From Burkholderiales bacterium (GTDB taxonomy: Bacteria > Pseudomonadota > Gammaproteobacteria > Burkholderiales > Burkholderiaceae_C): a stretch of DNA of 64,000 nucleotides. Numbering within the stretch: the first letter of the stretch is position 1; each line of letters begins with the position of its first letter. Position numbers and translations under genes: made by a program. Where the stretch lies: the NCBI GenBank assembly GCA_016703325.1, contig JADJCH010000008.1, positions 1 to 64,000 on the forward strand, read 5' to 3'. The notes beneath the pieces are model-generated. The model was not told the origin of the DNA. It was given only the letters and a program-made list of their open reading frames with translations, and searched no databases. This document shows positions 45,929 to 54,948 of the stretch, in pieces.

Positions 45929-46872
45929 GTCGGGGTGGGGTGATACAGGCTCTGCGGATGCCGGGCCTGCGCAAAAAACAGCCAGCGCTCCGACACCAGC
46001 CCCCAGAGCTGTGCAAGCACGGCCGCCACCAGCACCCAGGCCAGGCCGGGTGAGCCCAGCGCCACCGGCAGCAGCAACGTCGGCGCCAGCCAGCCACCCA
46101 CCACCGCCCGGATCGCCTGGCGGCGCAGCAGCTCGGTGGGTTGACTGCTGGCGAACTCCCGGGTCTGGAAGCTGCCCCCCATCGCCCCCTGGGCCTTCTG
46201 CACGATGCGCGGGTGGCGCACACCGATGGCGGTCTGCAGCGTCGACTTCGGCACCAGCCGCTGGTTGCGCCGCTGCGCCGCCAGCCGCAGTCCCGTGGCC
46301 AGCAGCGTGGCAGCCAGGGCCAGCCGCCCGACCGGGCCGACCCAGTCGGCGGCGGTGAAGGCGGCCAGCGCAGCGGCCAGGGTCAGGCCGGAGGCCAGGC
46401 CCATGACGAGGAAGTTCGGCACCGTGTACGGGCTGGCCCATTCACGGATGGCCTTCACCGCCGCGTAGATCATGCCGGTGCAGACGAACAACACCAGCGC
46501 CAGCAGGCCCGCCAGCAGCAGCACGGGCAGCGCCGCATCATGCCCCGCCCAGCGCGCCAGGCCGTACAGCGCGGTGGTCCCCATGAAGGCCGGCAGCACG
46601 ATCACCTCGCGCGACAGCCAGGAGGTGCGCCAGCCGGCAATCGCCCGCCAGGCGCGCTCCGGGTGGCCCAGGTGAAAGAAGGACGCCACCAGGCCCGCGC
46701 CGCTGAGAATCAGCGCCACCGCAGCGCCCGCCAGCAGGAAGGTTGATGGCAGCGCCGCGCCACCAGGTCCGGCGGCGCGCGCGGCCAGCTCGACACCAGC
46801 CAGCGTCAGCACCAGTCCCTGGGCTGCGCCGATCAGGGTGGTGAGCAGAAGAACGGAAAGTGCGGGATGCAT
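45925..46872 (-). CDS. soeC: SoeC, membrane anchor of sulfite dehydrogenase (NrfD/DmsC type)
   Basis: 315 residues from ATG 46872. It has about eight membrane helices and the DmsC-like opening SVLLLTTLIGAAQGLVLTLAGVELA, with FHLGHPERAWRAIAGWRTSWLSREV, the conserved HLG-x-P and SWLSRE motifs of the DmsC/SoeC family. It anchors the catalytic subunits on the cytoplasmic side of the membrane and passes electrons to the quinone pool. It is translationally coupled to tauE/safE. Confidence 0.92.
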   Translation of the reverse strand: MHPALSVLLLTTLIGAAQGLVLTLAGVELAARAAGPGGAALPSTFLLAGAAVALILSGAGLVASFFHLGHPERAWRAIAGWRTSWLSREVIVLPAFMGTTALYGLARWAGHDAALPVLLLAGLLALVLFVCTGMIYAAVKAIREWASPYTVPNFLVMGLASGLTLAAALAAFTAADWVGPVGRLALAATLLATGLRLAAQRRNQRLVPKSTLQTAIGVRHPRIVQKAQGAMGGSFQTREFASSQPTELLRRQAIRAVVGGWLAPTLLLPVALGSPGLAWVLVAAVLAQLWGLVSERWLFFAQARHPQSLYHPTPT

Positions 46873-46888
46873 CGTTGGGGCCCCGGAG

Positions 46889-47617
46889 TCAGTGTTCCCA
46901 GTCGGCGGACAGAGGTTCGCCGGCGTCTGCCAAGGGTTCGCGGCCATCCAGGCGCAGGGGGTTGTCCACCCGCTGCAGCTGTTCGGGCTGGATCGGGATC
47001 TGCGTGCGCCGACGCGGCAGGTAGTGGTTGGCGGGCTGGGTGCCCTGCTCGGGCATCAGCGGGTAGCCGCCGCGCTCGCGGATGGCCACCGAAACCACCG
47101 ACTCCGGGTCGTGCACATCGCCGAACAGGCGCGCGCCGGCCGGGCAGGCCAGCACGCAGGAGGGCTTGCGTTCGGCCGGTGGCAGTTGCTCGTTGTAGAG
47201 GCGGTCCACGCACAGGGTGCACTTGGTCATCACCTGGCGCTTTTCGTCCAACTCGCGCACGCCGTAGGGACAGGCCCAGGCGCAGTACTTGCACCCGATG
47301 CATTTGTCGTAGTCGACCAGCACGATGCCGTCGGCCGCACGTTTGTAGCTCGCGCCGGTGGGGCAGACCGGCACGCAGGGCGGGTCCTCGCAGTGCAGGC
47401 AGCTCTTGGGGAAGTGAACGGTCTGGGTGTTGGGGAACTCACCCACCTCGAAGGTCTGCACCCGGTTGAAGAAGGTGCCGGTAGGGTCGGCGCCGTAGGG
47501 GTTCTCGTCGACCAGCGGGCCGGCCGCACCGGAGGTGTTCCACTGCTTGCAGTTGGTGACGCAGGCGTGGCAGCCCACGCAGATGTTGAGGTCGATGACC
47601 AGGGCCAGCTGGGTCAT
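46889..47617 (-). CDS. soeB: SoeB, iron-sulfur subunit of sulfite dehydrogenase
   Basis: 242 residues. Four ferredoxin-type cysteine clusters are visible: CVGCHACVTNCKQWN, CLHCEDPPCVPVCPTGAS, CIGCKYCAWACPYG, and CTLCVDR...CVLACPAGAR. These give four [4Fe-4S] clusters, as in DmsB-like electron-transfer subunits. The start overlaps the soeA stop by 4 bp. It transfers electrons from the molybdenum subunit to SoeC. No Tat signal is seen, consistent with cytoplasmic SoeABC. Confidence 0.95.
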   Translation of the reverse strand: MTQLALVIDLNICVGCHACVTNCKQWNTSGAAGPLVDENPYGADPTGTFFNRVQTFEVGEFPNTQTVHFPKSCLHCEDPPCVPVCPTGASYKRAADGIVLVDYDKCIGCKYCAWACPYGVRELDEKRQVMTKCTLCVDRLYNEQLPPAERKPSCVLACPAGARLFGDVHDPESVVSVAIRERGGYPLMPEQGTQPANHYLPRRRTQIPIQPEQLQRVDNPLRLDGREPLADAGEPLSADWEH

Positions 47618-50598
47618 GCCTGGCCTCCCTTCCGGGCAGAGTCACCCCCCAGGCCCATGCGACCGGCGAACCAGGCGCGCCACTTGGTCGGTGCGGCCGC
47701 CATGCCCGGCACCGCCTGCATCGGCGCGAACTGCGGAAAGGTCTCGCCCGCTTCGTCCGTCCCTGCGGGTCGGATGCGCACCCGCACGTCGTACCAGGCG
47801 GCCTGGCCGGTGACGGGGTCGGAGTTGGAGAAGCGCTTGCCGTCCGCCTCCGGCGCCAGCTCCTCGCTGATCAGGTGGTTGAGCAGGAAGCCCTTCTGCG
47901 ATTCGTTGGCATCCTCGCTGAGCGCCCAGGCGCCGCGGGCCTTGCCGATGGCGTTCCAGGTCCAGACGGTGCCGGGCTCCACCGCCTCCGAATGGCGGCA
48001 GATGCAGCGCACTTTGCCCCAGCGCGACTCCACCCACATCCAGGCGCCGTCGTTGATCCCGGCGGCCAGCGCGGTGCGGGTGTTGACGTGCAGCTCGTTG
48101 TGCGCATGGATCTGGCGCAGCCAGGCGTTCTGCGAATCCCAGGCGTGGTACATCGCCATCGGCCGCTGCGTCAGCGCGTTCAGCGGGTAGGCTGCCCTGT
48201 CGGCCTGCTGCGACTCCAGCGGCTCGTACCAGAAGGGCAGCGGGTCCATGAAGGTCCGGATGCGCTCGCGCAGCCGCTCGGGCGGGCGCCGCAGGCCGCC
48301 ACCCGCCTTGCCTTCGGCGGCCAGGCGGAAACGCTGCAGGAACTCCGAGTACAGGTGGATGACGATCGGGTCGTTGTCGCGCCGCACCCCCATCTGCTGG
48401 GCCCAGGCCATGTAGTCTCGGTTCCAGTTGCGCATGTACTGCAGCGCCGGCGGCAGGTGCACCGCGTGGACGCAGTTGTTCGCGGCGTAGGCCTCCCACT
48501 GCTTGGGGTTGGGCTCGCCGCGCATGGCTTTGTTGCCCTCGGCGCCGCGCCAGCCGGTCAGGAAGCCGATGCCCGAACCCGGCGCGGTCTCGTAGCGGAC
48601 GATGAAGTCCGGGTAGTCCTTGTATTTGCGCCCACCCTCAGGCGTCGTGAAGGCGGGCAGCTTGAGCCGGCTGCCCAACTCGACCAGCACCTCCTGGAAG
48701 GGTTTGCACTGGCCCAGCGGCGGCAGGATGGGCACCCGCACCGCATCCACCGGCCCCTCGAACTCCGAGATCGGCCGGTCCAGCATCGACATCACGTCGT
48801 GCCGCTCCAGGTAGCTGGTGTCCGGCAGGATCAGGTCGGCGAACTCGGTGGTCTCCGACCGGAAGGCATCGCAGACCACGATGAAGGGGATTTTGTAGTT
48901 GCCGTCCTGATCGCCACCCTGATGCTTGTCGACGAGCATCCTGCGCACCTCGGAGGTGTTCATGCTCGAGTTCCAGGCCATGTTGGCCATGAAGAGGAAC
49001 AGCGTGTCGATGGGGTATGGGTCACCGCGCCAGGCATTGGTGATGACGTTGTGCATCAGCCCGTGTGCGGACAGCGGGTGCTCCCAGCTGAAGCCCTTGT
49101 CGATGCGCACCGGCTCACCGGCGTCGTCGACAAAGAGGTCCGCAGGTGTCTCCGGCCAGCCCAGCGGCGGCGCGTCCAGCGGCGTGTTGGGCTTGACCGA
49201 AGCGGGCGAACGCGGCGGGCGGGCGTTGGGCGGCACGGCGCGCGGATAAGGCGCGCGGTGGCGGAACCCTCCTGGGCGGTCGATGGTGCCCAGCAGCGAC
49301 ATCAGGATGGCCAGCGCCCGGATGGTCTGGAAGCCGTTGCTGTGCGCCGCCAGCCCGCGCATGGCGTGGAAGGCCACCGGCTTGCCGGTGACGCTCTGGT
49401 GCTCCTGGCCCCAGCAGTCGGTCCAGGCGATCGGCAGCTCGATGGTGTGGTCGCGTGCGGTCACGCCCATCTCATGCGCCAGGCGGCGGATGGTCTCGGC
49501 CGGGATGCCGGTGATGCCGGCGGCCCACTCCGGCGTGCAGTCGCGCACCCGCTCCTCAAGCAGCTGGAACGCCGGCTTGACAGGGGTGCCGTCGGGCATC
49601 GTGAACTGGCCCAGCAGGGCCGGGTCGGCGCCCTCGGCATGGTCGGCCACCGGCCGGCCGGTCAGGCGGTCCCACCAGAAGAAGTTGGCCGGGCGCAGCG
49701 GGTTGACGACGTCGCCCTCGGCGTTGCGCATCATCAGGCCGAACTCGTCGTGCGCCTCGTCCTGGTTCACCAGCTGGCCGGCGTTGGTGCAGCGCACCAG
49801 GAAGTCGCGGTCGTACAAGCCCAGTTCGATGATCTCGCGGATCAGCGCCAGCAGCAGCGCGCCGTCGGTGCCGGGTTGGATCGGCACCCACTCGTCGGCC
49901 ACCGCGGCATAACCGCTGCGCACCGGGTTGATGGCAATCAGCCGCCCGCCGGCGTTCTTGAACTTGCCGATGGCGTTCTTCAGCGGGTTGGAGTGGTGGT
50001 CCTCCGCAGTACCGATCATCACGAACAGCCGGGCCCGGTCCAGGTCCGGCCCGCCGAACTCCCAGAACGAGCCGCCGATGGTGTAGATCATCCCGGCGGC
50101 CATGTTCACCGAGCAGAAGCCGCCGTGCGCCGCGTAGTTGGGGGTGCCGAACTGGCGCGCGAACAGACCGGTGAGCGCCTGCATCTGGTCCCGGCCGGTG
50201 AAGAGAGCGAACTTCTTCGGGTCGGTGGCGCGCAGGCGGCCCAGGCGCTCGGTCAACAGCGTGAAGGTCTCCTCCCAGCCGATCGGCTCGAACTGGCCGG
50301 CTCCGCGCTCCGTGCCCGGCTTGCGCCGCAGCGGCATCGTCAGGCGCGCCGGGGCGTACTGCTTCATGATCCCCGAGGAGCCCTTGGCGCAGATCACGCC
50401 CTTGTTGAGCGGGTGATCGGGGTTGCCCTCGATGTAGCGGACCTCCCCGTCGCGCAGATGCACGCGGATGCCGCAGCGGCAGGCGCACATGTAGCAGGTG
50501 GTGGTCTTGACCTCGGTGGTCGCGCCCGGCAGTGGTGCGGCGATGGGGTCGTGCAGCGGCAGGCGACCGGAAGTGGATTCAGGGCTGGGCGCGGGCAT
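47614..50598 (-). CDS. soeA: SoeA, molybdopterin subunit of sulfite dehydrogenase
   Basis: 994 residues, close to characterised SoeA. The N-terminal [4Fe-4S] site is TTCYMCACRCGIRVHL (Cys x2 Cys x3 Cys) with a fourth Cys in GVICAKGSSG. The molybdopterin guanine dinucleotide region includes FARQFGTPNYAAHGGFCSVNMAAG, TAEDHHSNPLKNAIGKFK and LILPDTSYLERHDV. No Tat signal is present, so it acts in the cytoplasm. SoeABC oxidises sulfite directly to sulfate and reduces quinone. The gene diverges from a two-component system and lies beside the dsr operon, which produces sulfite. Confidence 0.95.
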   Translation of the reverse strand: MPAPSPESTSGRLPLHDPIAAPLPGATTEVKTTTCYMCACRCGIRVHLRDGEVRYIEGNPDHPLNKGVICAKGSSGIMKQYAPARLTMPLRRKPGTERGAGQFEPIGWEETFTLLTERLGRLRATDPKKFALFTGRDQMQALTGLFARQFGTPNYAAHGGFCSVNMAAGMIYTIGGSFWEFGGPDLDRARLFVMIGTAEDHHSNPLKNAIGKFKNAGGRLIAINPVRSGYAAVADEWVPIQPGTDGALLLALIREIIELGLYDRDFLVRCTNAGQLVNQDEAHDEFGLMMRNAEGDVVNPLRPANFFWWDRLTGRPVADHAEGADPALLGQFTMPDGTPVKPAFQLLEERVRDCTPEWAAGITGIPAETIRRLAHEMGVTARDHTIELPIAWTDCWGQEHQSVTGKPVAFHAMRGLAAHSNGFQTIRALAILMSLLGTIDRPGGFRHRAPYPRAVPPNARPPRSPASVKPNTPLDAPPLGWPETPADLFVDDAGEPVRIDKGFSWEHPLSAHGLMHNVITNAWRGDPYPIDTLFLFMANMAWNSSMNTSEVRRMLVDKHQGGDQDGNYKIPFIVVCDAFRSETTEFADLILPDTSYLERHDVMSMLDRPISEFEGPVDAVRVPILPPLGQCKPFQEVLVELGSRLKLPAFTTPEGGRKYKDYPDFIVRYETAPGSGIGFLTGWRGAEGNKAMRGEPNPKQWEAYAANNCVHAVHLPPALQYMRNWNRDYMAWAQQMGVRRDNDPIVIHLYSEFLQRFRLAAEGKAGGGLRRPPERLRERIRTFMDPLPFWYEPLESQQADRAAYPLNALTQRPMAMYHAWDSQNAWLRQIHAHNELHVNTRTALAAGINDGAWMWVESRWGKVRCICRHSEAVEPGTVWTWNAIGKARGAWALSEDANESQKGFLLNHLISEELAPEADGKRFSNSDPVTGQAAWYDVRVRIRPAGTDEAGETFPQFAPMQAVPGMAAAPTKWRAWFAGRMGLGGDSARKGGQA

Positions 50599-50698
50599 GG
50601 TCTCGGTGCTCGTCGTTTTTCGGTCCGGCAGCCATTACGCCCTTGACGGATCCGGAGCGTCTACTCCCTCCAAGGGCAGGCCCACCTCACCCGGCTCC

Positions 50699-50736
50699 TA
50701 CGCTGGGGTTAGCCGGGTCCTACCCTTTCGGGGTAG
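50699..50736. promoter_or_regulatory. Tandem NarL-type palindromes in the soeA/kinase intergenic region
   Basis: Two imperfect inverted repeats: TACGCTGGGGTTAG (from 50699) and CTACCC-TTTCG-GGGTAG (50720-50736). Their TAC half-sites are 22 bp apart, two helical turns. The TAC...GTA symmetry resembles sites of NarL/FixJ regulators; the response regulator of the adjacent system is of that class. The 279-bp region also contains a TATATA at about 50840, a candidate -10 for the kinase gene. Confidence 0.5.
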
Positions 50737-50877
50737 CCGCCCCGCCCTGCTGCGCTGCCCGGTGTTCGCCCCGCAGGCATGGAAATCCCGATGGCGTCCG
50801 GCGCGATGCAGCGTGACAATTCGCATACTCCAATCCGTATATAAGCACACAACGCACTCCGGCTCAGCGCTTGTCCC

Positions 50878-52152
50878 ATGCGCTGGCCCCTTTCGCCTTC
50901 CTCCACATCCCCCCGCCTGCCTGCTGCCATGCCCCTCTCCGCGACCGTGGACCTGCAGACGCTCCTGCTGAAGCCCCAACCTGCACGCCCGGCCGGCAAA
51001 GACCTGGGCGAGGCCGCCGTCGTTGGTGAATGGCAGGCCCCTCTGCAGCGGCTGCTGCGCGCGGTGCTGCAGCTGGCACGCGCCCGGGCCGGCACCCTGC
51101 GGCTGCTGGACCCCAGCAACGGCGCCCTGCTGCTGGTGAGTGCGGTCGGGGAGGTGGACACCCACCGGCTGGATTTGCGCAAGAACCCCGGCGGCGACTG
51201 CGGCGTCTGCTCCGACGCCCTGCGCATGGACCAGGCGCGCTGTGCGGCTGCGTCCTGTGCCTGTGCCCGGGCGGTGGCGGAGTCTGCCCCGGCACCGTCG
51301 GACCGGGAAGAACGCCGGGAAGAGCGGGTGTTTGTGCTGCCGCTGCACCACGGCGCAGCACCCTGTGGTGTGCTCAACCTGTTTTTCGACCGCAGCTGCG
51401 AGGTGCCCAGCAGCCTGCAGGCCCTGCTGCCGGCGATGGGCGACATGCTGGGCCTGGCACTGGAGAACCACCGCCTGGCCCGGCGCGCCCTGCAGGATGG
51501 CGTGACGCTGGAGCGGCTGATGCTGGCCGGTGAGGTGCACGACTCGTTGGCCCAGTCCCTCACCTGGGCGCGCATGCGACTGAGCCTGCTGCGCGCGGCC
51601 ATCGACCAGGGCGACCGGGTGGCCGCCGAGCGTTACCTCAAGGACATCGACGGCTCGCTGGTGGATGCTCACGCCCGCATGCGCGAGCTGATCTCCGACT
51701 TCCGCACCCGCATGCACCCGCAAGGCCTGCTCCAGGCGCTGCAGCAGGTGGCCGAACAACTGGGCACTGCCGCCGGGCTGCAGGTGGTGGTGGTGAACCA
51801 GGCCGACGATCCGGCGCTGGGCGCGGAGCAGGAGCTGCAGGTGTTCCACATCCTGCGAGAGGCGCTGTCCAACGTGGCCAAACACGCCCGTGCCCGCCTG
51901 GCAAGGGTGACCCTGTCCCGTTCCGAGGGCCGCCTGTGCTTCAGCGTTGAAGACGACGGTGTGGGGCTGGAAAGCCGTGGCGTCGATCGGCGCGACCATT
52001 TCGGTCTGGACCTGATGCGCGAACGTGCCCGACTGATCGGCGGGCGCATCGAGCTGCTGTCGCGCAGCGGCAGCGGCACCACCCTGCTGCTGAGCCTGCC
52101 CGACCCGCAGGCTGACCTGCAAGCCCCACCTGCCAAGGCCGCCCATGGATGA
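50878..52152 (+). CDS. Soluble NarX-like sensor histidine kinase with a cysteine-rich GAF domain
   Basis: 424 residues; ATG 50929 is an alternative start and no clear ribosome site is visible. No membrane helix is present. A GAF domain (about 48-200) carries five cysteines: C108, C111, C122, C127 and C129 (Cys x2 Cys x10 Cys x4 Cys x1 Cys). The phosphoacceptor is H221 in GEVHDSLAQSLTWARMRLSLL (HisKA_3 type). The ATPase domain includes HILREALSNVAKHARA (N box), EDDGVGLE and FGLDLMRERARLIGG (G boxes). The cysteine pattern is like the Fe-S oxygen sensor of NreB, so redox or sulfur sensing is likely. It is coupled to the response regulator by an 8-bp overlap. Confidence 0.88.
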   Translation: MRWPLSPSSTSPRLPAAMPLSATVDLQTLLLKPQPARPAGKDLGEAAVVGEWQAPLQRLLRAVLQLARARAGTLRLLDPSNGALLLVSAVGEVDTHRLDLRKNPGGDCGVCSDALRMDQARCAAASCACARAVAESAPAPSDREERREERVFVLPLHHGAAPCGVLNLFFDRSCEVPSSLQALLPAMGDMLGLALENHRLARRALQDGVTLERLMLAGEVHDSLAQSLTWARMRLSLLRAAIDQGDRVAAERYLKDIDGSLVDAHARMRELISDFRTRMHPQGLLQALQQVAEQLGTAAGLQVVVVNQADDPALGAEQELQVFHILREALSNVAKHARARLARVTLSRSEGRLCFSVEDDGVGLESRGVDRRDHFGLDLMRERARLIGGRIELLSRSGSGTTLLLSLPDPQADLQAPPAKAAHG

Positions 52153-52921
52153 GCCGTTGACCGATCTGCCCGCCGCGACCCACACCCCGCTGAGTGTGGC
52201 CTTGATCGATGACCATGGCCTGTGCCGCCAGGGCCTGGCCGAACTGCTGCAGCTGCGCGCGGGCATGCGGGTGGTTGGCAGCGCCGGCAACCCCACCGAT
52301 GCCCTGGCCCTGCTGCACCGGGAGACCCCTGACCTGCTGGTGATGGACCTGCGCATGCCGGCCATGGACGGCCTGACCCTGCTGGGAAAGCTGCGTGCGG
52401 AGGGCATCGAGACACCGGTGGTCATCCTCACGATGAGCGACTCCCCGGACGATCTCGCCGAGGCGCTGCGTGCAGGCGTGCGGGGTTATCTGCTCAAGGA
52501 CATGGACCCGGAGGACGTCATGCGCTCGATCGCCCGCTGCGGTCAGGGCGAGCTGGTGATCGCACCGGCCATGGCCGGCAAGTTGTCCGGCCTGCTGCGC
52601 CTGGGCCAGGCCGAGTCGCCCAAGGGCAAGACCGTCAAGCTCACCGAACGGGAGCGCGAAATCCTGCAGTTCCTGGTCGGCGGCAAGAGCAACAAGACGA
52701 TTGCACGGGCGCTCAACATCAGCCACGACACCGTCAAGCTGCATGTGCGGCACATCCTGGCCAAACTCGGCCTGAGCTCCCGGGTGGAGGCGGCGGTGTT
52801 TGCGGTGGAACACGGGGTGTCCGGCCATTACCCGCAGGCTCCGCAGGCCCCGCAGACCAGTGCGCCGGACAACCCCTTACCTTCCCACGCTGCCGGCGCA
52901 GTGCGGCCCCCGCCGCGCTGA
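52145..52921 (+). CDS. NarL/FixJ-family response regulator
   Basis: 258 residues. The receiver has acidic pair D22/D23, phosphoacceptor D68 (LLVMDLRMPAMDG), T/S in LTMSD and K118 (LLKDMD). The C-terminal LuxR-type helix-turn-helix reads LTEREREILQFLVGGKSNKTIARALNISHDTVKLHVRHILAKLGLSSR. The tail is Pro/Gln-rich. The start overlaps the kinase stop, so the two proteins are co-translated. The binding palindromes at 50699-50736 and the flanking soe and dsr operons suggest that it controls sulfur oxidation. Confidence 0.95.
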   Translation: MDEPLTDLPAATHTPLSVALIDDHGLCRQGLAELLQLRAGMRVVGSAGNPTDALALLHRETPDLLVMDLRMPAMDGLTLLGKLRAEGIETPVVILTMSDSPDDLAEALRAGVRGYLLKDMDPEDVMRSIARCGQGELVIAPAMAGKLSGLLRLGQAESPKGKTVKLTEREREILQFLVGGKSNKTIARALNISHDTVKLHVRHILAKLGLSSRVEAAVFAVEHGVSGHYPQAPQAPQTSAPDNPLPSHAAGAVRPPPR

Positions 52922-52948
52922 GCGTCTCAGGGTCTGGGGCCCGCAGGC

Positions 52949-53329
52949 TCAGCCGCAGCCGCTCGTGCCCGAACAGGAAGGGCAACCCCCGCCGCCGCAG
53001 CTTCCGGATCCGCGGGAGACATTCGACGCAGGCGCCACAAGATCCTCAGGCGACTCCTGCGGCGGCAGGAACACAAACCCCTGCGGGGAGAAGTCCAGGG
53101 TCACCCCGCTGAGCAGCTCCTGACTGGGAGCGCCCACCAGCAGCGCCACGCCGTGGTCGGTGAAGCTCAGATCCGCCTCGCGTTCCTCGTCGAATCCCAG
53201 GCCGAAGCGGATCGCCCCCTCGGCATCGACGTCAGCGGCAATGCGCAGCGCCCAGTCGTCCTCGGGCAGGCCGCTGCGCAGGGCCGCCGCCTGGATTTCA
53301 CGGGCCGCGGCGGGGGTCAAGGTCAACAT
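52949..53329 (-). CDS. dsrR: DsrR-like A-type scaffold protein with a cysteine-rich tail
   Basis: 126 residues from ATG 53329 (AAGGAG 9 nt upstream), overlapping the dsrN stop by 7 bp. Residues 1-100 match the IscA/HesB fold: MLTLTPAAAREIQAAALRSG, IRFGLGFDEEREADLSF, GVALLVGAPSQELLSGVTLDFSPQGFVF. As in DsrR of Allochromatium, the IscA cysteines are missing in this part. The last 20 residues add a tail rich in Gly and Cys (SCGGGGCPSCSGTSGCG). DsrR in Allochromatium is linked to post-transcriptional control of dsr expression. The tail could bind metal or Fe-S. Confidence 0.82.
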   Translation of the reverse strand: MLTLTPAAAREIQAAALRSGLPEDDWALRIAADVDAEGAIRFGLGFDEEREADLSFTDHGVALLVGAPSQELLSGVTLDFSPQGFVFLPPQESPEDLVAPASNVSRGSGSCGGGGCPSCSGTSGCG

Positions 53330-54948
53330 GAGAGCAACTCCTTCGCGCGGCGCGCGCGCGCCGCGGTGAGACGGTCCGGCGGCAAATCGGACCGGCCGGA
53401 CAGATCGGGCAGGTCGGGAAGGCCAGGCAGTTCGGGCAGGTCGGCGCAGGGTTTCGCATCGCGGACCTGCCGCACATGATCGACAAAGGCCTTCGCCCAG
53501 CCGCAGTGACCGACACTGCGCAGGTGGCTGTACGAGGCCCACAGGCGGTGGATCAGCAGGCCGTCGCGCCGGCCGTCGATGCCGTGGCCACGTTCGACCT
53601 GCCAGGCGTAGTCGATCGGGGCGGCGGGTTCCAGGTTCTCCAGGCTGGAGTAGTGGAACTCGTGGGCGTGCACGCAGCCGTCGGCCGGCAGGCCATCGTC
53701 GCTGGCTCCGTGCGCCACGGGTTCGGCCAAGGCCGACCAGGGTGCGGCGCCGCTGGGCCGCAGGCGCACATAGCCGCGGCCCACCGGGCGGGCATGCATC
53801 ACCACGTCACCCGGGATGGCGCCCACCATCGGGTGCACCTGGCCGTCCAGCGTGCGCAGGCTGCGTGCCAGCAGCATCAGCCCGCCACACTCGGCATAGG
53901 TGGGCATGCGCTGCCCGACGATGGCCTGCTGCAGCGCACTGCGCAGCGAGGTGTTGGCGGCGATCGCGGCGGCGCTGGTCTCGGGAAAGCCGCCGCCGAG
54001 GAACAGCCCGTCCAACCGCGGCGGCAGGAGCGCATCGTGCAGCGTGTCGATGGCAACGATCTGTGCGCCCGCCTCGCGCAGCGCCAGCAGATCGTCGGCG
54101 TAGTAGAACCCGAAGGCGCGGTCCATCGCCACGCCGATGCGCACCGGTTCTGCCGGCGCGGCAGGCGATGGGGCCAGGGGCGCAGCGGCGCGCAGCTCCA
54201 TCGGCACGGGCCGCGCAGGCACCACCGCTTCGGCCGGAGCTGCCGTCACCGCCAGCAACCGGTCCAGGTCCACCTGCTGCCGCACCGCTTCGGCCAGACG
54301 CTGCACCGTGCGAAGCGCCCCGTCGGCCTCCTGACTGGGCACCAGGCCGAGGTGGCGCTCAACGATCTCCAGCGCTGCATCCTGCTGCACGGCGCCGAGC
54401 ACCGGCACGTCGGTGTAGTGTTCGATCACCGCACGCAGCTTGGCCTCGTGGCGCGAGCCGCCCAGGCGGTTCAGGATCACGCCGGCGATGCGCAGATCGC
54501 GGTCGAAGGCCTGGTAACCCAGGATCAGCGGGGCCACACCGCGGGTCATGCCGCGTGCGTCGATCACCAGCACCACCGGCAGGCCCAGGTGCCTGGCCAA
54601 TGCGGCGTTGCTGTTGCTGCCGTCCAGCGCCAGGCCGTCGTACAGGCCCTTGTTGCCCTCGACCAGCGTCACGTCGGCGCCCTGCCCCGTGCCATGCCCC
54701 GTTCCATGAACCTCGCGCTGCACCAGCGCATCGATCTCACCCCAACCCATCAGGTGCGGGTCGAGGTTCCAGCAGGCCCGCCCACTGGCCTGCGCCAGCC
54801 ACATCGGATCGATGTAGTCCGGTCCCTTCTTGAAGGTCTGCACCCTGCGCCCGGCCCCACGCAGGGCCGCGGCCAGGCCGATGGCCAGCGTGGTCTTGCC
54901 GGAGGACTTGTGTGCGGCCGACAGCAACCAGCCGGAGCGATGGAACAT
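53323..54948 (-). CDS. dsrN: DsrN, cobyrinate a,c-diamide synthase-like siroheme amidase
   Basis: 541 residues from ATG 54948. The P-loop is SAAHKSSGKTTLAIGLAAAL, followed by FKKGPDYIDPMWL (CobB/CbiA signature), VTLVEGNKGLYDG and VVLVIDARGMTRGVAPLI. The C-terminal glutamine amidotransferase domain holds the Cys in TYAECGGLMLLARS, plus HEFHYSSLE. DsrN amidates siroheme for DsrAB. A 45-residue C-terminal tail rich in LPxL/LPDL is unusual. The upstream dsrP frame overlaps the start by about 200 bp. Confidence 0.93.
   Translation of the reverse strand: MFHRSGWLLSAAHKSSGKTTLAIGLAAALRGAGRRVQTFKKGPDYIDPMWLAQASGRACWNLDPHLMGWGEIDALVQREVHGTGHGTGQGADVTLVEGNKGLYDGLALDGSNSNAALARHLGLPVVLVIDARGMTRGVAPLILGYQAFDRDLRIAGVILNRLGGSRHEAKLRAVIEHYTDVPVLGAVQQDAALEIVERHLGLVPSQEADGALRTVQRLAEAVRQQVDLDRLLAVTAAPAEAVVPARPVPMELRAAAPLAPSPAAPAEPVRIGVAMDRAFGFYYADDLLALREAGAQIVAIDTLHDALLPPRLDGLFLGGGFPETSAAAIAANTSLRSALQQAIVGQRMPTYAECGGLMLLARSLRTLDGQVHPMVGAIPGDVVMHARPVGRGYVRLRPSGAAPWSALAEPVAHGASDDGLPADGCVHAHEFHYSSLENLEPAAPIDYAWQVERGHGIDGRRDGLLIHRLWASYSHLRSVGHCGWAKAFVDHVRQVRDAKPCADLPELPGLPDLPDLSGRSDLPPDRLTAARARRAKELLSC

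Noticed and set aside
45929..46441. Extended frame upstream of the TauE/SafE permease
   Set aside because: It overlaps soeC in another frame; the ATGA overlap supports the start at 45928.
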